Shown here piece by piece: positions 8,640-16,118 of a stretch of DNA of 64,000 bases (position 1 is its first letter; each line of letters starts with the position of its first letter). This stretch comes from Schlegelella_A sp035995885 (GTDB lineage: Bacteria; Pseudomonadota; Gammaproteobacteria; Burkholderiales; Burkholderiaceae_C). The position numbers and the translations under genes are program-made. The stretch spans positions 1-64,000 of the forward strand of contig DASYKC010000193.1 in the NCBI GenBank assembly GCA_035995885.1, given 5' to 3'. The notes beneath the pieces are model-generated. The model was not told where the DNA came from and did not search any database. It worked only from the letters and a program-made list of their open reading frames with translations.

Positions 8640-10360
8640 TTGCATTCGCGCTTGAAGAAGTCGGTCTCGGCCGGCGTGATCTTCTCGAGCGAGGCCTTCT
8701 GCAGGATGTCGGTGCAGCGCGTCTGGCGTTCGAGCGGCGACAGCACCGCAACCGGTGTCGGCGCGGCCGCCGCGATTCGTGGCGACGCCGGCGTCGGCGG
8801 CGCCGGTGGACGCGACGCGAGCGGCGCCGCCGCGCCGGAAGCGGATCGTGCCGTTGTGCTGGTCGTCGACACCGGCAGCACCGCGGTGACGGGCGCCGGC
8901 AGTGCGGCGGTGCTCGTGCGCGGCGTCGCCGCGGTCGGTGCCGACGCTGCCGCGGTCGCGGCCGGCCGCGTCGCGATCGAGGGTGTCGTCGTCGCGGCCA
9001 GCGGGGCCGGCGTGCTGTGCAACGCCGTCGATCCGGCCGTCGCCGCTGGCGCCCGACCCGCCGAACGGGTGGCGAACTGGAGCACGAGCGCGGCGATGCC
9101 GATCAGCGCGCACGTGCCGGCAACGACGCCGTACAGCGCGCGCTTGCCGAGAACGCGCGCTCCCGTGCTCTTCATCCACGAAGGTGGTGCGGGCGCGGCG
9201 TTGTCGCCCGTCGCTCGCCTTGTTGCCGGCTGTGCCGTGGCACGCGTTTGCCGGCTCTCGGGCGCGGCCACCGGCACGGCGACCGCGGCCGGCACCGGCA
9301 CCGGCACCGGCGCCGCGGGCTCGGGCAAGGTGAGCAGCGGCCGGTCCGGCACGGTGACGATTCGCTCGTTCGCCGGCAACGGCGAGAACGGCTCCTGCAT
9401 CAGGTCGGGCCGCGGCGCGAGCGAGACCGCCTCGGGCGCCTCGATGTCGCCCATCAGGGCGCGGAACTGGACATGATTGGCCGGGCGCTGTTTCGGCTGC
9501 ACCGCCATCGCCGCGTCGATCGCGGCCAGGAAGCGCGGGCTGTAGAGGCCGGCCGCGACGACCGAGAGCGGGCGCAGCCGATCGTTGGCGAGCCGGTCGG
9601 CGGCGGGCTCCGGATCGCTGCCGGTGATCGCCGCGTAGACCGTCGCGGCCAGGGCATAGAGGTCGGTCCACGGGCCGCGCGTCGTCGCTGCCTCGCTGCC
9701 GTACTGCTCGATCGCCGCGAAGCCCGCCTTCAGCGCCGCCGCCGGCGTGTGGTTGACCGCCTCGATCGCGTGCGCCGCCGCGGCGAAGCCGAGCAGGACC
9801 GGGCCGAACGGCGTCAGCAGGATCTCGTCGGGGCCGATGTTTTGGTGCCACGTCGCGCCGTCGTGCAGCAGCGTCACGGCGTTGAGGATCGGCTTCAGCC
9901 AAGTGCGCAGCTCGCTCTCGCTCGGCACGTGGCCGAGCTCGGCGAGGGCCGCCTTCAAGGTCGGCCCCTCGTAGTACGGCATGACCATGTAGGCGGTGCC
10001 GTTCTCTTCCCAGAAGCGGTAGACCTTGACGAGCGAGGCGTGGTCGAAGCGGCCGAGCTGGCGCGCCTCGTTGACGAAGCTCTTCAGGCCGGCGCGAACG
10101 GCGCCGAGGTGGCGCTCGGCGGCGACGACGACGCTCGCCGATCCCTGGACGCGGCCGACCATCGATGCCGGCATGTATTCCTTGACCGCGACCTTGCGCT
10201 GCAGCGCGTGGTCCCAAGCGAGGTAGACGATGCTGCAGAGACCTTCGCCGATCAGCCCCTTGATCTCGTACTCGCGCAGACGCGTGCCGATCGCCAGCGT
10301 GTGGCCGGGCATCGCCGGCGGCGCGGCGCGAACGGCCTCGAGTTCGGGAAGCGGGGTCAT
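8636..10360 (-). CDS. membrane-anchored pseudokinase (degenerate Hanks-type kinase)
   Basis: The 574-residue protein aligns end to end with the neighbouring kinase. It keeps the ATP-lysine block VAVKEYMP (K60) and nearly identical stretches such as VYRFWEENGTAYMVMPYYEG. However, the catalytic loop is HQNIGPDE instead of HRDIAPDN (Asp to Asn at 174, metal-binding Asn to Glu at 179), DFG is replaced by GFA (191-193), and the glycine loop is GEGLCSIVY. Phosphotransfer is therefore unlikely. One predicted membrane helix lies at about 409-429, followed by a variable region and the shared C-terminal block CTDILQKASLEKITPAETDFFKREC. The start is set at the ATG at 10360 because homology to the sister kinase begins soon after it. 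It probably regulates or scaffolds the active kinase (inference). Confidence 0.88.
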   Translation of the reverse strand: MTPLPELEAVRAAPPAMPGHTLAIGTRLREYEIKGLIGEGLCSIVYLAWDHALQRKVAVKEYMPASMVGRVQGSASVVVAAERHLGAVRAGLKSFVNEARQLGRFDHASLVKVYRFWEENGTAYMVMPYYEGPTLKAALAELGHVPSESELRTWLKPILNAVTLLHDGATWHQNIGPDEILLTPFGPVLLGFAAAAHAIEAVNHTPAAALKAGFAAIEQYGSEAATTRGPWTDLYALAATVYAAITGSDPEPAADRLANDRLRPLSVVAAGLYSPRFLAAIDAAMAVQPKQRPANHVQFRALMGDIEAPEAVSLAPRPDLMQEPFSPLPANERIVTVPDRPLLTLPEPAAPVPVPVPAAVAVPVAAPESRQTRATAQPATRRATGDNAAPAPPSWMKSTGARVLGKRALYGVVAGTCALIGIAALVLQFATRSAGRAPAATAGSTALHSTPAPLAATTTPSIATRPAATAAASAPTAATPRTSTAALPAPVTAVLPVSTTSTTARSASGAAAPLASRPPAPPTPASPRIAAAAPTPVAVLSPLERQTRCTDILQKASLEKITPAETDFFKRECK

Positions 10361-10491
10361 CGTGATCAGTCGGCTCCTGCTCCGGCGTCGGCGCTGGGCC
10401 GACTCCGGAGCGACCGCTGAGGCGCGCGGGGCGGCGCGAAGCGGGCCCGGCATTGTCGCGCGCAGGGTGGGGCGCCACGGGCGTCGCGACA

Positions 10492-10520
10492 CCGCATGCG
10501 GCACAACAAAATCACGTGAT
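10492..10520. promoter_or_regulatory. two short palindromes upstream of the pseudokinase gene
   Basis: In the 193-base gap between the MaoC gene and the pseudokinase there are two perfect 10-base palindromes, CCGCATGCGG (10492-10501) and ATCACGTGAT (10511-10520), one turn of helix apart. Their position 130-160 bases upstream of the start codon would suit an operator for the kinase module. No promoter elements could be confidently assigned. Confidence 0.3.
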
Positions 10521-10553
10521 CGCGCGGCGCGGCAGCGGTTCGCGTCGCCGCGG

Positions 10554-11054
10554 TCAGGGCGCGGCCGGGGCCCGCCGCCTGAACATGCCGTAGCCTTCCA
10601 TCGTCAGGACGGTCTCGTCGCCCTGGTTCATCACCTCCCAGCGCGAGCGGATGATGCCGACCTCGGGCCGGCTCGCCATGGCGCGCGACTCGAGCACCTC
10701 GAGGCGGACGTGCAGCGTGTCGCCGGGATAGACCGGCTTCTTCCAGCTCAGCTTCTCGAGCCCCGGCGAGCCGAGGCTGGCCGATTCGAGCAAGTAGGCG
10801 TCGCACATCATGCGCATCGCGATCGCGCAGGTGTGCCAGCCGCTCGCCGCGAGGCGGCCGAAGAGCGACGCTTCGGCAGCGGCGTCGTCGAGATGGAAGG
10901 GCTGCGGGTCGAACTCGCGCGCGAAGGCGAGCACGGCCTCGCGAGTGACGAGGTAGGCGCCGAACTCGCGCACCTGGCCGACGGGGAAGTCTTCCCAGAA
11001 ATAGCGTGGCGGCGGCGCCGCGGCGGCGGAGGGCGGGTCGGCAGGCAGGGACAT
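10554..11054 (-). CDS. MaoC-family hot-dog dehydratase
   Basis: The 166-residue product has the MaoC/R-hydratase pattern: a leading FWEDFPVGQVREFG, the catalytic-loop segment AREFDPQPFHLDDAAAEASLFGRLAASGWHT, and KPVYPGDTLHVRLEVLE. Such proteins hydrate or dehydrate enoyl-CoA thioesters, or act as related thioesterase-like hot-dog enzymes. The Asp and His in DPQPFHLD are the expected catalytic pair. The substrate cannot be deduced and no fatty-acid genes adjoin it. It is transcribed in the same direction as the kinase modules but is separated from them by about 190 bases. Confidence 0.88.
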   Translation of the reverse strand: MSLPADPPSAAAAPPPRYFWEDFPVGQVREFGAYLVTREAVLAFAREFDPQPFHLDDAAAEASLFGRLAASGWHTCAIAMRMMCDAYLLESASLGSPGLEKLSWKKPVYPGDTLHVRLEVLESRAMASRPEVGIIRSRWEVMNQGDETVLTMEGYGMFRRRAPAAP

Positions 11055-11153
11055 GGCGGGCTGCGGTCAAAGGGGTTCAGCCCTCAGGATAGCGAGCCGG
11101 CACCGCGCCCCGGCACGCGCTGCGTGGCGGGCGGCGGCGCGGGCCGGTCCGGC

Positions 11154-11426
11154 TCAGGCGCCGAAGAAGTGGCGGAACACGTCGGGCTCGTTGACCTCGC
11201 GGATCGCGACGCCCTTCAGCTCGCGAAACGGCTGCGATGCGGGCGTGCTCTCGAGCTCGGCCGGACGGGTCGCGTCCCATGGCGCACTGGCGTGGCCGAT
11301 CGGTGCCTGGCGAACGCGCAGCGCCAGCGAAGGCAGCTCTTCCCACTCGATCACCCCCGGCGGCGGCGGCGAGCGGAAGGCGTGCGAGAAGTGAAGCGTG
11401 GACGGTGCGTGGCGCATGACGGTCAT
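11154..11426 (-). CDS. small hypothetical protein
   Basis: A 90-residue product with no recognised domain, signal peptide or membrane segment. It is proline-rich at the start (SPPPPGVIEWEELP) and ends in an aromatic REVNEPDVFRHFFGA. A second in-frame ATG at 11417 could be the real start. It stands alone between the MaoC gene and the stress-protein gene, with about 100-135 bases on each side in which I see nothing definite. The reading frame has the GC-rich third positions expected of real genes here, but the support is modest. Confidence 0.5.
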   Translation of the reverse strand: MTVMRHAPSTLHFSHAFRSPPPPGVIEWEELPSLALRVRQAPIGHASAPWDATRPAELESTPASQPFRELKGVAIREVNEPDVFRHFFGA

Positions 11427-11562
11427 CCGGGAGTGGACTGCACAGACGATATCGGCGCGCCCCGGCAGGCGAAGCGCCGAACAACGCCGCGGTCGCCGCC
11501 CAGATCGGCGTCCGGCGCGCGCGCCGTGACCTTTGCCGCGCTCGCGCGGCGCTGACGCGCCG

Positions 11563-12078
11563 CTAGCGCATGCGAACTTCGGCGTGCTCGCCGCGCTCTG
11601 CCGGCCGCTTGCCGGTGACGACGGCCTTGGCTATCGCGAACAGCTGTACGAGCTTGCTCTCCTTCACGTCCCAGTAGTTGGCGTGAATGATCTGCACCTG
11701 GACGAGCGCGAGGTCGGGGTCGGTCGGGCCGCCCGGGAACCAGGCCTCGGCCGACTTGCTCCAGAGCTGCCGCTTCTTTGCGCTGTCCTCGAGCATCGCC
11801 GCCGTGCCCGAGACCGAGACGTAGGTGTCCGACGACGGGTTCGCATAGACGACGCCGACCATGGGCTGGGTCTTCAGGTCGCGGACCGGATCGCCCTGCT
11901 TCGACATGAAGAACCAGAGGCTGTCGTCGGCCTCGAGCGACCTGTTCTGCGTCGCCATCGGCCGCGCGTGCAGGTGGCCGTTGCTGCCGTGGCGGGTGGT
12001 GAACATCGCGAACCGGATGTCCTTGATCATCGTCCAGAGCTTGTCGCGCGCTGCGCCCTTGTCGTTCATGTCGTTCAT
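11563..12078 (-). CDS. pyridoxamine 5'-phosphate oxidase-like general stress protein
   Basis: The 171-residue product follows the PNPOx-like split-barrel family often called general stress protein 26: KLWTMIKDIRFAMFTTRHGSNGHLHARPMATQ, then LWFFMSKQGDPVRDLKTQP, VGVVYANPSSDTYVSVSGTAAM and a C-terminal WFPGGPTDPDLALVQVQ. Members bind FMN or a related flavin and are linked to stress responses. The start is set at the ATG at 12078 (MNDMNDKG); a second ATG lies at 12069. A longer frame to 12144 would run into the terminator of the gene upstream. Confidence 0.88.
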   Translation of the reverse strand: MNDMNDKGAARDKLWTMIKDIRFAMFTTRHGSNGHLHARPMATQNRSLEADDSLWFFMSKQGDPVRDLKTQPMVGVVYANPSSDTYVSVSGTAAMLEDSAKKRQLWSKSAEAWFPGGPTDPDLALVQVQIIHANYWDVKESKLVQLFAIAKAVVTGKRPAERGEHAEVRMR

Positions 12079-12134
12079 GTCGGTCTGCCTTGAGTCGAAG
12101 CGGGCCGGCGGCCCTCGCGTCGATTGCAGCACCG

Positions 12135-12173
12135 GAGAAAACAAAGCCCGGTCAGGCGAGACCCGACCGGGCT
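12135..12173 (-). terminator. rho-independent terminator of the MXKDX-repeat gene
   Basis: A perfect 9-base stem, AGCCCGGTC paired with GACCGGGCT (12145-12153 and 12165-12173), is followed on the minus strand by TTTGTTTTCT. This is a textbook intrinsic terminator 29 bases past the stop codon of the gene at 12202-12477, and it insulates the stress-protein gene. Confidence 0.85.
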
Positions 12174-12201
12174 GTAGGACGGCTTCGGCTCTGCGCCGGG
12201 C

Positions 12202-12477
12202 CTACTTCTTCATCGGCTCTTCCTTCTTCATCATCGCGTCGTCCTTCTTCATGCCGTCCTGTTTCATCATGTCGGCGCACTGGGCGTCTTTCTTCATCAT
12301 GGCGTCGTCCTTCTTCATGCCGTCCTTCTTCGCCATCGCCATGTGATCCTTGCATTCCTGCATCGTCATGGCGTCCTTCTTCATCATGCCGTCGGCCTTC
12401 TTCATGTCGTCGGCGGCGAAGGCGGTGCCGGCAGCGAGCGCCAGCAGGGCCGAGAGCGTGGTGGCAAGGGTCTTCAT
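12202..12477 (-). CDS. secreted pentapeptide MXKDX-repeat protein
   Basis: The 91-residue precursor has a clean signal peptide (MKTLATTLSALLALAAGTAFA, cut after AFA). The mature part is made almost wholly of Met, Lys and Asp in units such as DAMMKKD and DGMKKDD. It also has two cysteines (QECKDH and AQCADM). This is the MXKDX-repeat family, known from Proteobacteria with no established function; a periplasmic Met/Cys-rich peptide could bind copper or another soft metal (inference). A strong purine-rich ribosome-binding stretch (GGAGACCCCC) precedes the ATG. It is a single-gene unit with its own terminator. Confidence 0.85.
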   Translation of the reverse strand: MKTLATTLSALLALAAGTAFAADDMKKADGMMKKDAMTMQECKDHMAMAKKDGMKKDDAMMKKDAQCADMMKQDGMKKDDAMMKKEEPMKK

Positions 12478-12605
12478 CGGGGGTCTCCTCGGTGGGGTGG
12501 AAAGGGTCGCGGCCGACCGGCCACGCCGGGACAGTCGCCGCGAGGGCGGGGAACCTTACAGGCGGGGCCGGGCTCGGCGGCGGCAGTCCTCACGGTCATT
12601 GCCGC

Positions 12606-14066
12606 TCAGCGGCGCTCGCCGCGCGCCGCGAAGTGCGCGGCCGCATGACGCAGGTCGGCGAGCCAGGCGGCGTACGCGGCCGCCTTGTCTTCCGGGTCGA
12701 CGCGCAGCAGCGCCGAGGGATGCAGCAGGATCAGCACCTTGCGGCCGTCGCTGCGCTCGAGCCAGCGGCCGCGCTCGCGCGTCACCGATACCGCGCTGCC
12801 CATCAGCTGGCGCGCCGCGGTCGCGCCGAGAGCGACCAGCGCAATCGGATCGACGAGCTCGATCTCGCTCTCGAGCCAGTGCAGGCAGGCCGCCGCTTCC
12901 TGCTGCGACGGCGTCTTGTGGATTCGCCGCTTGCCGCGCAGCTCGAACTTGAAGTGCTTGACGGCGTTGGTGATGTAGACCTCGTCGCGCGGCACGCCGA
13001 TCTCGTCGAGGGCGCGCGCGAGCAGCATGCCGGCCGGACCGACGAAGGGCTTGCCCTGCAGGTCTTCCTGGTCGCCGGGCTGCTCGCCGACGAACATCAG
13101 GCGCGCGCGCTTCGGCCCTTCGCCCGGCACCCCCTGCGTCGCATGCTCGCCGATCGGGCATTCGCGACAGCGCTGGAGCGCCTCGCGCAACGCCGACAGG
13201 CTGCGCGGCGAATCGCCGCCGGGCGTCTCTTCGCGGCCAGGCGTCGGCCGCGGCTCGGTCGCCGGGCGGCGCTTCGGATCGGTCGGTCCTCTGGCAGTCA
13301 TGGTCGTGCTCCCTTCGCCGGCCGCGGCCGCCAGCGGGTCGAAGATGCTCTCGCAGTAGCCGAGCCAGGCCTTGTCGGCGGCGTCTGCGGGCGGCGCCTG
13401 GTCGCGCCGCGCGCCCGGGCCGAAGAAGAGACGCTCGCCGTCCCAGCGCACGCTGCGATCGGGCGTCAGGAGCGCCCAGCGCATGGCGCTGAAGCGGCGC
13501 GCGAAGAACGGCGCCGTCGCCTCGACGATGTGGTGCTCGGGCTCGAACCAGGTGACCTGCAGCGGCGTGCCGCCGGCGCCGTCATCGAGGGCTCGAAAGC
13601 GCACGGAGGTCTTCATCTTGTGGATGTCGCGCCGCACCGCCTGCGCCATCTCGTCGGCGCGCTGCCAGTCCGGATCGAGCGGCTCGGCGCGCAGGCCGGG
13701 CTCGTGCTGGAAGCGCCAGAGGAGCCGATAGAGCAGGCCGAAGCGATCGGGGTCGCGGTGCAGGACGACGCTTTCGCCGAGCGGCAGGAACGCCGCCGGC
13801 GCGTTGACCGGCGGCAGCGCCGACGCCGCGCCCGCGGCGAGCGCGCTGCTCTGCAAATCGGTCGCGAAGAGATCGCTCTCGGCGTCGTCGGCGCAGTGCC
13901 AGGCGACGCGCTCGGGCGCCACCTGCTCGGCCCAGAGCTGGCGGCAGGCGCGGCGGAAGCCGGCGAAGTCGACGGCGCTGGCGAGCGTTACCGTGCGCAG
14001 CGCGGGCGCCGGCGTCGCGGCCGCTGCCGTCGCCGTCATCGCCGAAGCGCTGCCGTCCGCCGCCAT
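12606..14066 (-). CDS. udgX: DUF4130-UdgX fusion uracil-DNA binding protein
   Basis: The 486-residue protein joins two domains. Residues about 25-250 match DUF4130 (FRRACRQLWAEQVAPERVAW, LLYRLLWRFQHEPGLRAEPLDPDW, FARRFSAMRWALLTPD). Residues about 288-480 are a family-4-like uracil-DNA glycosylase of UdgX type: CRECPIGEH, VGEQPGDQEDLQGKPFVGPAG and the diagnostic loop GKRRIHK (378-384). In UdgX that loop's histidine (here H383) attacks uracil-containing DNA and stays covalently attached. A low-complexity linker (about 250-288) separates the domains. The fusion is usually found beside a radical-SAM DNA-repair protein, which is not seen within this window. Confidence 0.88.
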   Translation of the reverse strand: MAADGSASAMTATAAAATPAPALRTVTLASAVDFAGFRRACRQLWAEQVAPERVAWHCADDAESDLFATDLQSSALAAGAASALPPVNAPAAFLPLGESVVLHRDPDRFGLLYRLLWRFQHEPGLRAEPLDPDWQRADEMAQAVRRDIHKMKTSVRFRALDDGAGGTPLQVTWFEPEHHIVEATAPFFARRFSAMRWALLTPDRSVRWDGERLFFGPGARRDQAPPADAADKAWLGYCESIFDPLAAAAGEGSTTMTARGPTDPKRRPATEPRPTPGREETPGGDSPRSLSALREALQRCRECPIGEHATQGVPGEGPKRARLMFVGEQPGDQEDLQGKPFVGPAGMLLARALDEIGVPRDEVYITNAVKHFKFELRGKRRIHKTPSQQEAAACLHWLESEIELVDPIALVALGATAARQLMGSAVSVTRERGRWLERSDGRKVLILLHPSALLRVDPEDKAAAYAAWLADLRHAAAHFAARGERR

Positions 14067-14090
14067 GCGTCGTGGCCGGCCAGGACAGCG

Positions 14091-14459
14091 CTACGAGCGC
14101 TCGAAGATCAATTCGACTTTCTCGCTCTCCGGCGCGCCTTCCGTGGGCGGCCGGTCCGGCGGCGGCACGGTGACGTCGTCGGGCGTGAAGACGACCGGCT
14201 CGCCGTCGTCGCCGCCGCGCGTGGTCCCGGTCTCGATCGGAACGACGACCGCGACCGGCGACTCGACCACCACCACGGTCTCGATCACGACCGCGGCGTC
14301 GTCATCGAGCAGCGATTCGGGCACGTCGACGTCGCGGACGAGCGGCTCGTCGGCATCGGTGATCGGCGCGGGCCGCGGCGCCGCGCCTTCGGGAACCTGC
14401 TCGCCATAGCCAGCGCCGTAATGCCCGGGCGCGTCTTCGGGCCGTTTCGGTTCGTTCAT
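14091..14459 (-). CDS. hypothetical acidic protein
   Basis: A 122-residue Pro/Asp/Glu/Val-rich protein without recognised domains; the middle is a run of valines (VVIETVVVVESPVAVVV). No signal peptide is evident. The start at 14459 is chosen because AGGAG sits six bases before it, whereas the ATG at 14465 would touch that sequence. It lies between udgX and pncB on the same strand with short gaps. It looks disordered and may be lineage-specific; I cannot assign a role. Confidence 0.55.
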   Translation of the reverse strand: MNEPKRPEDAPGHYGAGYGEQVPEGAAPRPAPITDADEPLVRDVDVPESLLDDDAAVVIETVVVVESPVAVVVPIETGTTRGGDDGEPVVFTPDDVTVPPPDRPPTEGAPESEKVELIFERS

Positions 14460-14512
14460 GCGCATCTCCTGTCGGACATCCGACGCGGCAAACGGCACGC
14501 CCGCCGGCGTCG

Positions 14513-15703
14513 CTACGCCGGCACGTTGAAGACCTGGCGCAGGTAGGCGAGGAAGGTCTCGTCGTCGCAGAGGAGCTTGCCCGGGCTGTCCGAGAGCTTG
14601 GCGACCGGCTGGTGGTTGGCGTGGGTCAGCTTCATGACGATGTGCAGCGTCTTCAGGCCCATGTCGTTGGTGAGGTTGGTGCCGATGCCGAAGCCGCACG
14701 GCGCCCGGTCGGCGAAGTGGCGAAAGAGCGCGAACGACTTGTCGAGATCGAGGCCGTCGGAAAAGACCAGCCGTTTGGTGCGCGCGTCGATGCGCAGCTT
14801 CTCGTAGTGCGCGAGCGCCTTCTCGCCCCACACGTACGGGTCGCCGGAATCGTGGCGCAGGCCGTCGAAGAGCTTGGCGAAGTAGAGATCGAAGTCGGCG
14901 AGGAAGGCGTCCATGCCGACGACGTCGGTGAGCGCCGTGCCGAGGTCGCCGCGGTACTCCTGGACCCAGGCCTCGAGGGCGGCGCGCTGGAAATCGCGCA
15001 GGCGAACGCCGAGGGTCTGGAAGGTCTGCAGGTACTCGTGCGCCATCGTCCCGATCGGCACCAGGCCGAGGTCGCGCGCGAACAGCACGTCGGACGCGCC
15101 CTTGAAGAACTGCGGCACCTCGCGCTTCAGCGTGACCAGGACCTCGCGATGCCATTCGCCCGAGAAGCGCCGGCGCACGCCGAAGTCGAAGAACTCGAAC
15201 GGCGTCGCCCGCTTCGGCTCCTTCTCGAACTCGCGCAGCCGCTCGATCTTGGCCGCGAGCCGCGCCCGGCCCTGGGCGAGCGCCGCAGCGGCGTCGAAGC
15301 GGCGGAAGTAGAGCTCGTTGACGATCGCGAGGACGAAGATCTCGAACGCCATCACGTGGACCTGCGGGCCGCTGGCGACGATCTCGAGGCCGCCGTCGGC
15401 CGCGGCGCGGGCGCTGATGAAGTCGCGCTGGAAATGGAAGATGCGCAGGAAGTCGACGAAGTCGGAGCGGATGAATCGCAGCGACCGCAGGTAGGCGAGC
15501 TCGTCGGGGCGGAAGTGGAGCGCGCACAGCGCGTCGAGCTCGCGGTTCAGCTCGGGAACGATCTCGGCGAGCGGATACGCCGGCGTGTTGCGGCAGAGGA
15601 ACGTGTACTCGGCGTGCGTCTCCGGGTGCCGGTGCAGCATCGCTTGCCACATCGTGAACTTGTAGAGATCGGTGTCGAGCAGGCTGGTGATGACGGGGGG
15701 CAT
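14513..15703 (-). CDS. pncB: nicotinate phosphoribosyltransferase
   Basis: The 396-residue enzyme converts nicotinate, PRPP and ATP to nicotinate mononucleotide in NAD salvage. Signatures include LLDTDLYKFTMWQAMLHRHP at the N-terminus, FFDFGVRRRFSGEWH, GTMAHEYLQ with the autophosphorylated-histidine region, RHDSGDPYVWGEKAL and GFGIGTNLTND. The length and order fit the proteobacterial PncB family. ATG at 15703 (MPPVITSLL) matches the family start; the frame extends 11 codons further to 15736. It is divergent from nothing close and follows the oxygenase cluster on the same strand. Confidence 0.95.
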   Translation of the reverse strand: MPPVITSLLDTDLYKFTMWQAMLHRHPETHAEYTFLCRNTPAYPLAEIVPELNRELDALCALHFRPDELAYLRSLRFIRSDFVDFLRIFHFQRDFISARAAADGGLEIVASGPQVHVMAFEIFVLAIVNELYFRRFDAAAALAQGRARLAAKIERLREFEKEPKRATPFEFFDFGVRRRFSGEWHREVLVTLKREVPQFFKGASDVLFARDLGLVPIGTMAHEYLQTFQTLGVRLRDFQRAALEAWVQEYRGDLGTALTDVVGMDAFLADFDLYFAKLFDGLRHDSGDPYVWGEKALAHYEKLRIDARTKRLVFSDGLDLDKSFALFRHFADRAPCGFGIGTNLTNDMGLKTLHIVMKLTHANHQPVAKLSDSPGKLLCDDETFLAYLRQVFNVPA

Positions 15704-15790
15704 CGGCGCTTTCGTCGCGGACCCGGACGATAGCAATTCGGCCGCGCCGCCGTGATCGGCGAATCCCTCGGGCCGCGCCGCGCGGCGGAA

Positions 15791-16108
15791 TCAGTCGAGC
15801 TGCAGCTCGACGCGATCGCCGGCGAGGCGCGCCGGGTAGGTGGCGAGCGCGACCTCGGCCGGCGCGCCGGTCGCCGCGCCGGTGCGGAAGTCGAAGCGGC
15901 CCTGGTGCAGCGGGCACTCGATCTCGTGGCCCTCGACCCAGCCGTCGCACAGGCGCGCGTCGCCGTGCGTGCAGCGGTTGGCGGTCGCGAAGACGCTGCC
16001 GTCGACGAGGTAGATCGCGATCTCCTTGCCGGCAGCGACGATGGCGATCGCGTCGCTGGCGGCGAAATCGTCGAGCGACGCGACCGGTGTCCAGGCGGCG
16101 TCGCTCAT
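15791..16108 (-). CDS. nagAb: Rieske-type 2Fe-2S ferredoxin of a ring-hydroxylating oxygenase
   Basis: The 105-residue protein has the Rieske ligands C46-T-H48 and C65-P-L-H68 (CTHGDARL and ECPLHQGRFDF), as in the ferredoxins of naphthalene and salicylate oxygenases. It should carry electrons from a reductase to the terminal oxygenase encoded just upstream (nagG, nagH). It is ten bases downstream of nagH in the same operon. The cognate flavin/2Fe-2S reductase (NagAa type) is not present in this window. The nagAb name is by similarity and operon context. Confidence 0.85.
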   Translation of the reverse strand: MSDAAWTPVASLDDFAASDAIAIVAAGKEIAIYLVDGSVFATANRCTHGDARLCDGWVEGHEIECPLHQGRFDFRTGAATGAPAEVALATYPARLAGDRVELQLD

Positions 16109-16118
16109 CGGCCGATCC

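Noticed and set aside
10511..10520. ATCACGTGAT as a further parS site
   Set aside because: It shares only the CACGTG core; the flanking TTTC/GAAA needed for ParB binding is missing and it is about 40 kb from parB.
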